From: Channa striata | Taxonomy: Eukaryota; Chordata; Actinopteri; Anabantiformes; Channidae | Length of the DNA stretch: 64,000 nucleotides | Reading direction: 5' to 3' | Assembly (NCBI GenBank): GCA_033026295.1 | Contig: CM065176.1 | Location: 7,915,945 to 7,979,944, forward strand | Shown here: piece after piece, positions 45,701-58,300 of the stretch | Numbering within the stretch: position 1 is the stretch's first letter | How the letters are laid out: each line of letters starts with the position of its first letter | The notes under the pieces: model-generated | What the model was told of the DNA's origin: nothing | Databases searched by the model: none | What the model saw: the letters and a program-made list of their open reading frames with translations, nothing else | Made by a program: the position numbers and the translations under genes

Positions 45701-48700
45701 GTGACTGGTCAGTCTGCTTTCAACAAAAACCTAAATGTAAGTGATATGTACTCAAATTTGAATCTTCAGAAGTTTTTAAATCATGTGATTCACATTAAAT
45801 TTAAATTTAAATCACATTACATTTTGTTTTTGCCTGAGTCCATGCTTTAGGGCGGTCTGTCGTGGACACCGGTAAGTACGACACCACGTCTACACTGGCC
45901 ACCTATTTGGAAAAATGAGGGCTTCTGAGTCTGTAGGCCATTTATTTGCATGATATTCAATGTTTTCAGTGACTCGCACAATGAATCCGCATGTGTTTAT
46001 GTGAGGAAATAGAGCGGAATGAGATGCCTGCATTAGTATTCATGAGTCTCATTAGATATGCACTCATCAACTCTACTTTTTATTTGGATTCCCTTTGCAG
46101 TAGTACAAATCACTGGTAATCAACTGTGGTGACATTTTCCAGCAATTATAAGCAAGCTGTCCTCGTTTCAGCAGGAGCTGGAGACGGATCGCTCCATTTG
46201 CCCCCAAGTGCCACTGTGACAACATATCACTCCCATGAGATATGGGGACATTTCATATGAAAAAGGACAGGACAAATAATGTTTACAATGTGGAATTGTT
46301 CATTATTTCCACATAATAAGTTAGAAAAGACACATTCCTGTATAGAATTTCATTAAATGAGCCATAGCATCGTGTTGATTGTTATCAAAATGGTTACAGA
46401 GTTAATTGGGTGGAATTGATTGATAAAAAAAACATGTAATTTCCATGATAATGGCATAGGTCATTTATGTCACATTACTCACTTGCAGAGACATTAAAGT
46501 TTTTTCCTTGGTTTTCATTCACTATAATATAACTTTACAAAGTTTATATGTTCAGCAGACATTCTCAATGTCAGCGCTTACATTTATTAGGATCAGTTTC
46601 CCAGAAATTGTTGTGCAGTGTCATAAAAAATATGGATTAGGCCATTGTAAAAATATATCGGGACATTTTGCTTTTAAGAAACTGCAACATTTTAAGTAAT
46701 TCAATACACAGAGGAGAAGTAGAGGCTGTAGAGGAACGCAGATAATAGACGAATATAAAAAAGGAGTCTCGGTGTGAGTGATCCAAAGCTGAAATCAATC
46801 AGAAATGTATAAGAAAGTGGCCTACCAGCAGAGTGTGTGTGTGTTAAGAATAATCAGTACTGTATGTGATTATCCACATCACTACCGTGTCCTTCATATA
46901 CTGCACTGTATTGACGGACTCAGACGTGTGTGTGTGGGTGTGTGTGTGGATTCGTAGTATACTTCCTGTTCCAGTGGCAGTTCTTTTTTTTTTTCCATTA
47001 AAAACCGCCTCCTTAGAGAGAAGTGGTGAAACAGACTTCAAACCACAGACAGACTTAAGCTCCCAGTATGTGGTCATGCTACTGTATTCCTTCTTTCCTA
47101 ATGAAAGCGCTTCAGAAGTGAGGCGAAAACAAAAAAAGAAGTGGGCTCCCTAGATGCTGAGCCACACATTTAAAGCTGTTCTCTTTTGTGATGCAAGTAA
47201 ATTGACTCCAGTGTTATATACTTTATTTCCACGGGAGCCATTTAAAGGAAGGAGTAGCTTAACTATGTCTTTAACAGTGCAATTCTATATGGGTAATATT
47301 GTCCCATAGCACAGAATACAATTACATGCACAGTCTCTGGTCTGTTAGGTGATACCCGGGAATATGCTGAGAGTTTTGGCAGTTTACAATTCACTTAACA
47401 GGTGCAAGTGCGATAAAATTGCACTGATCGCGTCATAGAGTCCTCACAAACAAGTTTTCTGTCAGAATGTTCAGCTCCACCTCTGCATCTAACTCCTTTC
47501 CGCACTTACACGCGACTCAAATGTCCACTCCTGTCAACTCGGTTCACCTGAACATTTCACTTTCCACTTACAGTACATTCTGTCACTGCTTCAGCTACAA
47601 CCTCGGGTCTTTTTAGTGCTTTCTCTCCCCAAAAATTCATTATAAAATCCAAAATGCCAACATTTTTTGAGACAAACGTGGGATTATTCAATCATTTTCC
47701 CTTTGTCTTCCTAGAGGAGTTAGCTGATGTCGGCCTAGGATACAACATGACTATAGCACTCACAGGTGCACATCATAACAAATGTGATAGTGTGCAGATA
47801 AATGCGACTTTAAACTTGGTGCATTATTTTTATCACTGAGAGCCACGGGCAGACTGGTAATGTGTATATTCTGTCAAATGCCAGAAGGGCCAGCGGACCT
47901 TTAGCATAAACTGCCATAAAACACACATCCAACATTAATAGAATGGCAGCCAAAGAAATGTGTGTCACATAAAGTTGCATTACTCAGTCGCAGTGCGAAG
48001 CACAAAAATGTGCTTCATTCTGTTAGAATTTGACACCTTGTGTGGACACGTGTTGTTTCCTGGTAACTCACAAACAAGTGAAACAGCAGTCACAGGAGCA
48101 TTAAGTAAAGGGGTTATTATCATTGCTGTAAACTGACAAATGGAAGCTGTGGACAGGAAACAGGAACACAACATGTTTTAGCACGGAAAAAAGTTGTAGA
48201 GAAAACACATGGCCAGGAAAAACAACGTCCGTATATATGAACTCCACAGACTAAAACCATTCCAACCAGGATTTAGGTTTGAAATCTTTAAAAACAGAAA
48301 TGCCAAATGATTTTTGTTGATTGTTTGTTTATTTGTTTGTTTTTTCCAGGAACATCTCAAAAATTTTATAACTTCCAAATAAGAAGAAACTGCCACAGTC
48401 CCAGGCAGCAGGGGAAAGTGCGCTGTTTGGTTTACAGAAGCATTTACAATTCTTCAGATGTAGATACAATAGGCAGAATGTGCTTCAAAATACAGTGTAG
48501 TATTTGGATGGCAGATATGTGTAGACCGAGGGTCAGTCTGTCAGTATGAATATCACATAGACGTTACAGCTGTAAGTGAAAGTCTTAGACTTTGCCAGTT
48601 GTGGAGGGAATCATTTCTGTAGCTTCAAATTATCAGTAAGTTTATGGTGTCAGTGTGGAATCAGTCACACCATTCAGCTCTTGCTGAAATTCTTTTGTCA

Positions 48701-49299
48701 GCTTGATATGTGTGAGTGTCGATCTCTCAAGGTGTAAATTATAAAACATACATTGTTTCCTGCAGGAACATGTTATGTCTTAAACTAAAGATGTTCTTTT
48801 GTTCCAACTTGTGTGCAAGTTAAAAGTGAATATAATCTGAGTTAAATTAACATAAACAGCTTGTCATGTGGATACATTAGCTTTTTATATTTTACTGGCA
48901 CAGTTACTGTCATTTCAATGATTGGCCCTTAAAGCTACTTCAGATTTGTTAGTATATGAAGGATTTCTCATAACCGCAATGTCTGCACACACTGCTGAGT
49001 TTCTGTCCACGGTGCAATGTCTCAATATTAATGAAGATATACTGCAGTTAAGAAGGAAGAACATACAATAACTTGAATAGTTTGAGCAGGCATCTGTTAT
49101 CATTCCCTGTTGTGCGCTACAGACAAATCCACATCAGTAGCTGCTGCTCCATGTGGAATTGATGTGTGCTACAACTGATGTGTCTTCCTGTTCCCGGCCC
49201 TCAGTCCCTGTGGCTCTGTGGAAACACAACCCCACTTGGATCTGTTTGCTTTTGAATTGTTCCTGGACTTGGATTAAAACAAGGCAAGTCCTCGAAATG

Positions 49300-49332
<33 letters not shown>

Positions 49333-50019
49333 AGGGAGGGGGTGTATTCAGTATATAAATAAATACTAAAAAGGAAACATTTTCACAAATATCATTTTTT
49401 TCATTTTGCCAAGCCATTACTGGCCTCAGCTTTGATCTGTCTACCTGTGCATCCAGGCAGTATTTTTGATGGCAACATCAATTTATTTCACACAACTGCT
49501 ATAGTAACAATAAAATACAATTGGCAGTAAAAGTAAAAATAATCCATGTTGTTTATGAGAATTATGGATGCCTCAGGGCATCTGACTTCATTTGCAGTCT
49601 CGTCGACCTGAAAATTATTCTGCTTCACGACCCTGGATTTACAGCCAGGATAAGAGTAAAAACTACAAGAGCAACATGAGTCCTGCAACAGATGGTCATG
49701 CCCCCCACAGCGCGCTGATCTGCAGATGACAGCGATGCTCTACGATTGCATGAAGAGACGTCAGACAATGAGGCAATCTAACGCCACAGAGTTTTCCAAG
49801 ATGTTTGGAACAATTTACCTAGGCCGTGTCAAAATTAAATTTTGTTTATTACACGAGAAGAGCAGGACTAGGACGTTGAGCATGTAGTCACATACCGTGC
49901 TACAGAAACACCTATTGGATGTTGGCGTTTCGTCGGTTTCAAATCGGTCGTGTCTTGTCCTCCTACAGTATCACATGTGCTCATCTCCCCTACTTAAATC
50001 TGTAAACTGCACTTATTAG
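42734..50019. other. intronic sequence, no gene recognised
   Basis: Unassigned AT-rich intron with interrupted GT tracts at 45162-45193 and 46925-46948 and a (GT)15 tract at 49302-49331. A segment at 45527-45870 is bordered by strong splice-like sequences (see findings). A self-complementary run, aaatttaaatttaaat, lies near 45797. Confidence 0.5.
49302..49331. repeat. (GT)15 microsatellite
   Basis: 30 bases of uninterrupted GT. Confidence 0.97.
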
Positions 50020-50720
50020 GTTAGCAAGCAGTTCAGGGGAACCAATCACATGAGCCCAGTGAATGATTAATTAATCCTAATTGGTGGATGAGGAGGAGTA
50101 TTTGGAACTGGCACCCCTGTGGGATGGCCCAGCCACCTCTACTCCCCAGCGAACGCCACCCTCGTTTGATCTGCGCTAATCTAATTAACACTTTAACAGG
50201 AACACCTGGGCTCTTTACCGAAGAATCTGTGGCTGCTGTTGTGCGCACACACAAACACACCGGTGCCGCCCGCACACGTGCGCGTGCACGCTCCCCAGAT
50301 GGGCCTTTTGATGGTGGCAGGCACAGGATGATGATTGCACTTAAACACACTCGCATACATAGCAACACTCATGCGCTCCTGCACACACACACACACATGC
50401 AGGAAATGTATGTTACGCCATTAGTGTGGGGCTGTGTGGTAATAGGGGGCTATTTCAGTCCCCAATATACATTTAACTGCTCGCTAAATTACGCAGTTGG
50501 ACTGTGGTCTGATGGTGCACCTGATTAGATTAGCCCTGGTTTGTGCTTTCTGCTCCAACTCACTGCAGCCTTAAACCCAACCTTGACCCCAATTAGCCCC
50601 GCACTCATCAGAGAGAGCTGAGAGACAGCAGTGATGCAGCAGCATATCATCCTGCTACTAATTGGTCTGATTGGGCGGGAAAAATATGGTCATCGCTGTA
50701 ATGCGAGCCCCCCAATCAAT
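50020..50720. other. repeat-poor, motif-rich stretch; candidate conserved noncoding element
   Basis: The segment lacks recognised transposon sequence apart from short CA runs. It carries several homeodomain-type sites (attaattaatcc, tctaattaac, attagattag, actaattggt) and CCAAT/ATTGG motifs. Vertebrate developmental-gene introns often hold enhancers with this look. Conservation cannot be seen from one sequence, so this is only a pointer. Confidence 0.25.
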
Positions 50721-53700
50721 ATATGCACTGTAAAAAACAAAAGATGGTCTGGGAGAGAGAGAGACATGTATGTTCAGTACTTATATAATTTTATAATATT
50801 TATCAATTTGCCTTGATGTTGTGTTGGGGATCTCTGTACCTTTGTCTGTAAGCAGCCAAATATTGTTTATGGGGAAAAAGACACTCTGTACCACGGCGGT
50901 TGAACTCCGAGTAGACTGAGATTTTCAGTAGTTCCATGGAAATCCATTGAAGTGTTACATCTTCAGTCTAGCGGACCCTGTTACAGCAATTTCAAAAGTT
51001 ACATTTCATTCTTACAATAACATACCATTGATTTAAGCTTTTTACTAATTTGAAGCGTGACCTTTAGAATCTGTATCTCGTATGGTAGCTCTTGGAAAAA
51101 TATGGTGTGTCTGATGAGATAAACGTATAATAACATTTTAGTGTAGGGCACTTATTTTTCACCTGCAAAGGTCTGCATTCTGACTAACAACACATTAATA
51201 ACTTAGATGGCTCACGGCGATACGGTTTAGTGACAGTAGTACTGCAGAACCCTTTCAGAAAAGACAAGCGAGCGAATAAAGCTCAGGCAGTGTGCGGTAT
51301 GTGCCTGTGAGCCACACTAACAGATGTGTTCATATAAAGCAAGGAGTGAACATCCTGTGTTTTGGGTCTGGTCAACAATACATGCATTTAACCTGTCCAC
51401 CATTAAATAACAGCTGCGTGGCTGTTTCCATAATCATTATTGCATATTAATAAACACTTGCAACAATGCTTATGTGCATCTAAAGAAATACCTTTTTTAA
51501 AACGTAACCTTGTGAATTTTACATGTGAAATACTAAAACTACCATACATGTAGCTTATATTAGACAGAAGAAAATAGCTTTTCCTACCAGAATGCAATTT
51601 TTTGCTCAGTTTCCCTCGTGGTCAGTAACTGCATTACTAGAATCTTTTAAAAATCCGCCACTGCCTTAAGTAAGACTGTGTAATAAGCCGATCGGCAGCA
51701 TGCTAATAACATGGGCGGTCACACCTGCCTATACGTATTCCTGTCTCTGTTGTTTAGTGGGATTCCTCCTGTGCAGTTTAATTTCCTGAATCCATCCATC
51801 CATCTATCCCATATAATGGCTTTGTCCTTGTCAAGGTCTGGAGGGACTGTGAACGAGCATACATTTGGCCTTAGGCAGGAAAACGGGGACAGGTTGACAG
51901 TGTCGAGCAGGACATTTATTGGATGTGTGTTGCAGGGCACTAATGAGATATAATGTAACCCTGCCCAGAAATGTCTCCTGTATGTGGAATTAATACATCA
52001 GGTTTTTCAGAGTTGCCGATTTCCAGGGCTTGGTCGGGAGGAGATGGATACCTTCAGCAGGGAAAGTGCACATCTCGATGAATGTCATAATATGCAAATG
52101 TCATATTTCATCGTTTCATACCCCAGCATAGCACAGCGCCATCTTCACAATGGCCTGGAAATTGGCATTATGAATGTGAATGAATTGCTGCAAATCATAC
52201 AGAAATGTACAGTATGTTATTGGTGTAAATGAATCTGGATGAGCCATAATCCTCGTCCTGGCACCAAGTTAAAGAATTCACGCTGTTCTCAAAGCTCAGC
52301 AAAATCCAGAAGCATATGTCTATAAAATAAAAGAATAACAAAGATAAGAAGAAGGCAGAGACATAATCTGACAACAACAAATCTTTGCGACTGTAGTCAC
52401 ACAAGCTTAGGTTAGAAGAGTGTGCATAAAGTAGTGTGAGAGATGAAATCAGAGGACAGGAGAAAGGAGAAAGAGTGATACAGAACCAGGAGCCCACTTG
52501 GCTGTGCTCGGAGCATCAAGCCCTGGGGGGGAAATTGAGACTTGTTTCACTTGAATGCATGTTGAATTGCTCTCTGTTTTGTAGAGTTTCTCCAGCCAAA
52601 TCATTTGAACTATTCATTTTGTTCGCTGTAGAAAGGACTTGGAATCATGGTAGCCTGACACTTACACTTGTCAAGTTCATACTTCCAAAGTAGTATTTAC
52701 TGTGCACGTAGATCTGTTCTAGTAGCGAGACAGATACGCTGTAATCCTGCCACAATGGCTCATTCAGGTTTTTTTTTTTTTTTTTTTTTGCAGTCTAGAT
52801 CAACAAGCACAAGAATATACCCTGGGAAGATGCTGCAAAGCTTTCATTTAATCAAGTACCATAATAATTAGATTTCTTTCTCTTTTTTTTTTTTTGCAAA
52901 CATTTGCTGAAAAAATACTCATCTAGCAGTTGCTGAAAACTGTATTTATGAAGCAACTAAACCAATTCAATCAGAGGAAAGTAGATGTGAGTTATTCTTT
53001 AAACGTAAGGGACTCGCTTCGAGGATTTATTATTAATGTCAGTCCCCGAGCTTTAAAATTTAAAACCTGTCCATTTTCGGTTTTTCCTGTCTGGATAAGG
53101 AGTTTGTCAGGATAAGGTTTGACTCAAACAAATGGTAAGTGCAACTTTAAATCTGTTCAGTCGGCTTTCATGGCCCTATGAGAAACTCCAGAATTGGTAT
53201 TCCAAACATGAAACCGTTCTAATGTGTGTTCTGGGTGCCCTTTCATCCACAACCATTACGTCCTCATTTATTAAAGGAGCACTTCACCAATTTAACACTT
53301 CTTCCTCGTCCTCTCATTACACTGCGAGGTGTAGCCTGTGGAAGAAAAATAAACATCTCAATATATTCTCCGAGAGAGGAGCGAGGAAATTAATTGATGC
53401 AGCATCACCCAAAGGGGGGATTTTTTCAAACTACAAGCAGAAAAAACTGCAGCTTTTGTGTCTTCAAACATCCCACCCACATGTGCTCAAGAAGGTCATT
53501 TGGAAAAGTTGGCTTCACTCTGTTCGATGCGAAAGTGAGGAAGCCATGAGAAAGGATTTTATTATTTTGAAGACAAAGAGTGACATCTCCATAGAATAAG
53601 AAGATGGATAACCTCAATATTTTGGAGTATGTGGCAGACGGTACAAAAACACCAATATATTTCAGTTTCCAGCTGAAGCAGCCGAAGAGCCAAAGAGTAG

Positions 53701-55179
53701 CAGCAAAGACAAAGAAGTGGGCAGCAAGACGTGCATGTGTGGAGGAGGGCAAAACAACCGTGTGACTGGCAGCGAAGGGAGACTCGTGGAAGGAGTCTCT
53801 TGGCTGCGGTGGTTGTTTCAGGGCTAGATTTTTATTTTAAAAAAACGGAAGGTGGAGGCAGGTGGAGCAAAAGGTGCTTGCTGCAAAAGACCAAGATGTT
53901 GAACCATAAAGCCCAAGATGTGCTGCAAAGAATAAAAGACGCCAGAAGGCAGCTGGATCAAGACGGTGTTTTAGGGCAATAAGCTACCATATTTTAAATC
54001 AGTGCGTTTTCAAACAATGGGATGTTATTTTGGTTTGATAATCATAGTTTGCCCTTAAATACCGACATAACAAACCTTTCATTTTGTAAATGACATGGTA
54101 TAATTAGCAACAGAATCCAAACCTGCCTGTTTGTGTCATTTGCTAATTAGCTGGTCTGATAAATCTGAATTTCAGGAGCTACAGGAGATAAAAGCCCAGG
54201 AGGATTTGTAGCCTTTAGTTTTACAGCCACGCAACAAAATGTGAGAGGCATTTAAGATGATTAACTTGTGTCCTTAAGCCTTGGGCTGGCTTCCTCAAAG
54301 AATATTAGAAATTGCACTTCTGTCAAATCCATGAAATTATGTTTCGGTCATTTTGGATTGTGGCCCATTTACATATTTAATCTTCCAGACAGTAACTTTT
54401 TTAATGCAAAATCTATCACTATAGTGCTATTTGTCACTTTCGGTGAATCAGATGATACAGGTTGTGGTGAATCCGAACATAAAAATCGACTGGCGAATTG
54501 CGACAGACTCCTTATGTTGATGGAAGTGTAATCGCATATATTTAAGATGAACGAACCAGCAGATGAACCAGCTGCAGGTTTTGACCCGTAACCGTGTAAA
54601 ATACCAGACAGTAATTTAAGTTTATTCAACTTCAAGTTTCTTGAGTTTTGGTTTTCATTTTTAGAGTCTGTGAGACCCCAATTCTTTAAACTTAAAATGC
54701 TGGGTGTCAGGAAATACTTGGAGTTCACTCATAAAATAAAATAAGGATTCTGGTACAAAGCAGGTGCAACAGCCGAAGTCACAGTTGTAAATTCTTTGTG
54801 TGATGTGATAAATGAAATGGGAATGGAAAGCAAACATTAATTCAGCATTTAGAACCCCAGCTGAGGTGTATGGGGTTGTAGCTTACATTCCTCCAGACTA
54901 ATGCAAGTTTAAACAATCCCTTTTTTCTTTATGTTAAATTAGGAGTGGAAATAGGGGTTGCAGTCAGCATGTGTCAAATGCCTCTGCAGAAGACATTCTT
55001 AGAAAGGCCGCTCTGTCTTTTAGGCAGTTATACGATGAAATTAAAGTCTCCTGTTCCTAAGAGCTGTCTCCACACCTTAAACGTGTTTGACATCAACTAA
55101 CTGGAGCATTTCCCATAACACTGATATTAAAATAGTATTAAGCTTTCAGAATTACTTTTTCTTGTATTTGGTTTGTTTT

Positions 55180-55210
<31 letters not shown>
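50721..55210. other. intronic sequence, no gene recognised
   Basis: Poly-T runs at about 52770-52789 and 52884-52896. A weak LINE-tail-like stretch at 51790-51950 includes catccatccatctatccc, ggacaggttgacagtg and tgttgcagggcact. A possible solo MITE-like terminus at 53271 reads ttaaaggagcacttcaccaa. The 155-codon frame at 53132-53599 (+) has no domain. Confidence 0.45.
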
Positions 55211-55343
55211 CTGGATTTTTTTTGTCATTGTTGTCTCTCACTGTTCAAATAAACGTACCATAGAAATTATAGACTGATCATTTCTTTGTTAGTGGGCAAA
55301 CTTACAAAATCAGCTGGGGTTCAAATAATTTTTTCCCTCACTG
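55211..55343. mobile_element. solo terminal repeat of a Tc1-like element
   Basis: Reading toward the right: ctcactgttcaaataaacgt, gactgatcatttctttgtta, gtgggcaaacttacaaaatc, and the terminus aaataattttttccctcactg next to TA at 55344-55345. This is the well-known outer end of a Tc1-like fish transposon (cagtgagggaaaaa in the other orientation). No transposase or opposite end is adjacent, so it is a solo or truncated copy. Confidence 0.75.
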
Positions 55344-55345
55344 TA

Positions 55346-58300
55346 TATACACACACACACCATAGGCAAGTAAGTCGTCCTACGATTTGTCAGTTGAAAG
55401 TAAACAAATCTCAAAGGAAAGACCCAGGAGAATAAAGCTTGACCAGAGCTCCCATGGATCACAGTTTTTGGCATAGTGATGTCCGCTGGGGGATGGATGG
55501 CATATTGCTGGTTTTGATGGGCCAAGTATGAAAAATGTCTTTTGCAGAGCCAAGAAAACAGAATCAAGCAGCAAAGATTCACTCCTTCAATATAATGGTG
55601 TGTCAGTGTGTTCACCATCAAGGCTGGATCAGCCAGGCTCATTCCCATGGTCGATTAACTGCCCGCTCATTTGTATGCACCGAGGTTCGTTTAAAACGAT
55701 GGCGGCTGAAGTCAAGATAATAGTGTGTGAATTCTACCTGAGATGTCGGGTTAAGTCAGGACCATAAATGATGCAAGTCAAAGTCTTTAAGCCAAACAAC
55801 ACTGTAGTTTAACACATTGATACAGAAGTTAATGTGGACGTAATATTAAATCGTATTATAGCTTTAAAAGCAAGCAAAGAGCGGCATCAGTCAGTCATCA
55901 GGTCCGTGTGGAGGGATGCGCCCGATGGCTGCAGAGCGTAAAACATTGATAACATCGTCACATTAGAACACGTGAACAGATGTGGTTAGAAATCTTTTTT
56001 GCATCAACCGTGTGAAAATAGGTGTGGAGATATGTCTAAATAAGAAAAAAAACTGGTTAAAAAAGAAAGATTTATTCCTGTAATCAAGTGAGGACAGAGC
56101 CTTAGTGCATTTCACAGTCATCAACATTTCATATTGTGCTTCTCCTGTTGTGCGCGTGCAAAGCTTAAAATTAATTAATGGCCTGTAATTATAAAATTTC
56201 CATGAAATGTTATTTTTCGTTCAGTTTGAATGCTGTTTAAAAATAATACCCACACTTGCAGGTTATTTCAGTGAAATCCATTTACATTGTTTGTTAAAGT
56301 TCGGACCTAATCTTAAAAAAATAGTTTTTTTTGTGCATTTTCAATTTTCTAACCTACAGACGTATTTCGATTCAGTACACGACTGTTGTTATCAATACCT
56401 GTTTTTAATGGCACAGAAGAAAAGCAACGGGGAAATAATGCTTATTAAACACGGTAAGCTACGTGTCGCCCCCATATTTGTCTTGCTGCTCTGGCTGAAT
56501 GCTAACCATGCTTAAAAGGCAGATGAAAGAAATAGATCACTTGCGTAGGTCTCAGTGGCCCAGATAAGGCCTCAAGTGGCTGCCGTCGTGCTGTAATTAA
56601 CTATTGTCAGCATGATTAATCATATGTCTATAGAGGTGGGGCGCAGGAGGCTGCCACTGACTTGTGAGGTGAAGTGGAGCTAAAGTGTTTGAGAGAATCA
56701 TAAAATCTGGCATCAGAAGAAAAAGTCAAGAAATTACTTTGTTGACATTAATGAATTACTAAATGTAATATGCAAATGTTCAAAACAGGCATGACATTGT
56801 CCACCAGCGCATGTGGACACAAACACACACGCACCTGCAGTGCGTCTGTCTTCCTAAAGTTTCATTACTTTCAAATAAAAGCAGAGTAGTGAAGCTATTT
56901 TTCTAACCCACCGAAATTTGGTTTCGCTCCAGTTGATCTGTGATCTGCATCTTGCTGAGCAACACATCCATCTGCAGACAGCGTGCCATTACCTAATGAG
57001 CTGTCCACTTTACTGTCCAGCAGTACTCTCCGCTGAAAATTCTCAACAACTGGCAAAAGGACAGGTATATTTAAGATCAAAACCGTGAGATGAAAAATAC
57101 AGTATAGCTGTTTGATGGAATTTCATCTGGTATATCAGTACTTTTTTTTTTTTTTTAGATATGCCAGCAAAATGGCTCAATTATCAGTGTGCTGATCAGT
57201 CAGGCTGTCCATCTCTTCATAAAGTTTCATCACACACATAGTCATAAATACCTCATGTCAATCTTATCAGCCTCAGCAGTTTAAAGAAGCAGGTCACTGC
57301 TGTTAGTAACATCCAGTAACAGGTAACATCCTAAACTAAGATCTAACCAGTGATGACACCAGCACTTGCAGTGATGGAAGGATTTTTTTCCAGCAATTGT
57401 CCAACCATGACCCTCCTCAGGGACCACCAGAGTACTCAATTTCCTACAAAGAAATGTGTAGGACTATCTGATTTGAAACAGGACAACCAACATCCAATCA
57501 GAGACTAAACTGGAGAGTGGAACAGATTAACAGCATGTCACCTAACACCAGTCAGTCTTGTGATAGTCAAGTCCGCAGTATGAGCAATTATGAACTATTC
57601 TACAATATATCAAAACAAACTTAAATAAGGTGGCTTGAGGTATCCATTGAGATTAACAACAGCTGAGATGTAAGACCTTAACATCAGTATTCATATGTAT
57701 TTGACACCACGTGACAAGAGCGACAGACAGTTTGATGAGAGAGGGTGAGCCAGCACCATAATCACTACAGCTGCTGCTAAAGATTTTATATACCGAGATA
57801 ACTATCAACAACTATAGTCATTTTTACAGCTCGACCCAAATATTCATGAGGACCATAAAAAATATCAGAGGAAAGCAAGCAGACATTAACAATTAAAGAG
57901 GGAGCTTTGCTTGAGACACTCGAACTAAACTTTGCTAGTTGAGCTAGAACTTTTGTCTCATGCTTTTATGCCTCCATAAAACCAGCTGACTTGCAGTTGA
58001 CATGTATCCAGTCTTTGAACAAAGCACCTGCTGTGGACGTGGATTTTTCGGTCTGTATCAGCGTTTTTGCAATGTCGTGTTGGTTTGACATCTGAACGTG
58101 GAATGTTAACTACACGAACGTCCAAATGATGGTGGACTGGCATATCGGAAGAGTCTGGGCTTTTCCTGGTGGATTGCTATAGAAATTGGGTCGGTGGCCG
58201 TGTGTTATTCGTTATCCGAGAGTGCGAAAGTCGAAGAGAGAGTAGGTCTGAAAACGTACCGATCAGCCCAGTCGAGTAGCTGTGTTGCTTTCTGCGATTA

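Noticed and set aside
50088..50528. 146-codon open frame on the + strand
   Set aside because: It consists partly of His-Thr repeats from CA microsatellite DNA and has an overlapping minus-strand frame. The DNA looks regulatory rather than coding.
53132..53599. 155-codon open frame on the + strand
   Set aside because: No recognisable motif. It overlaps a possible transposon terminus at 53271, and a minus-strand frame overlaps it.
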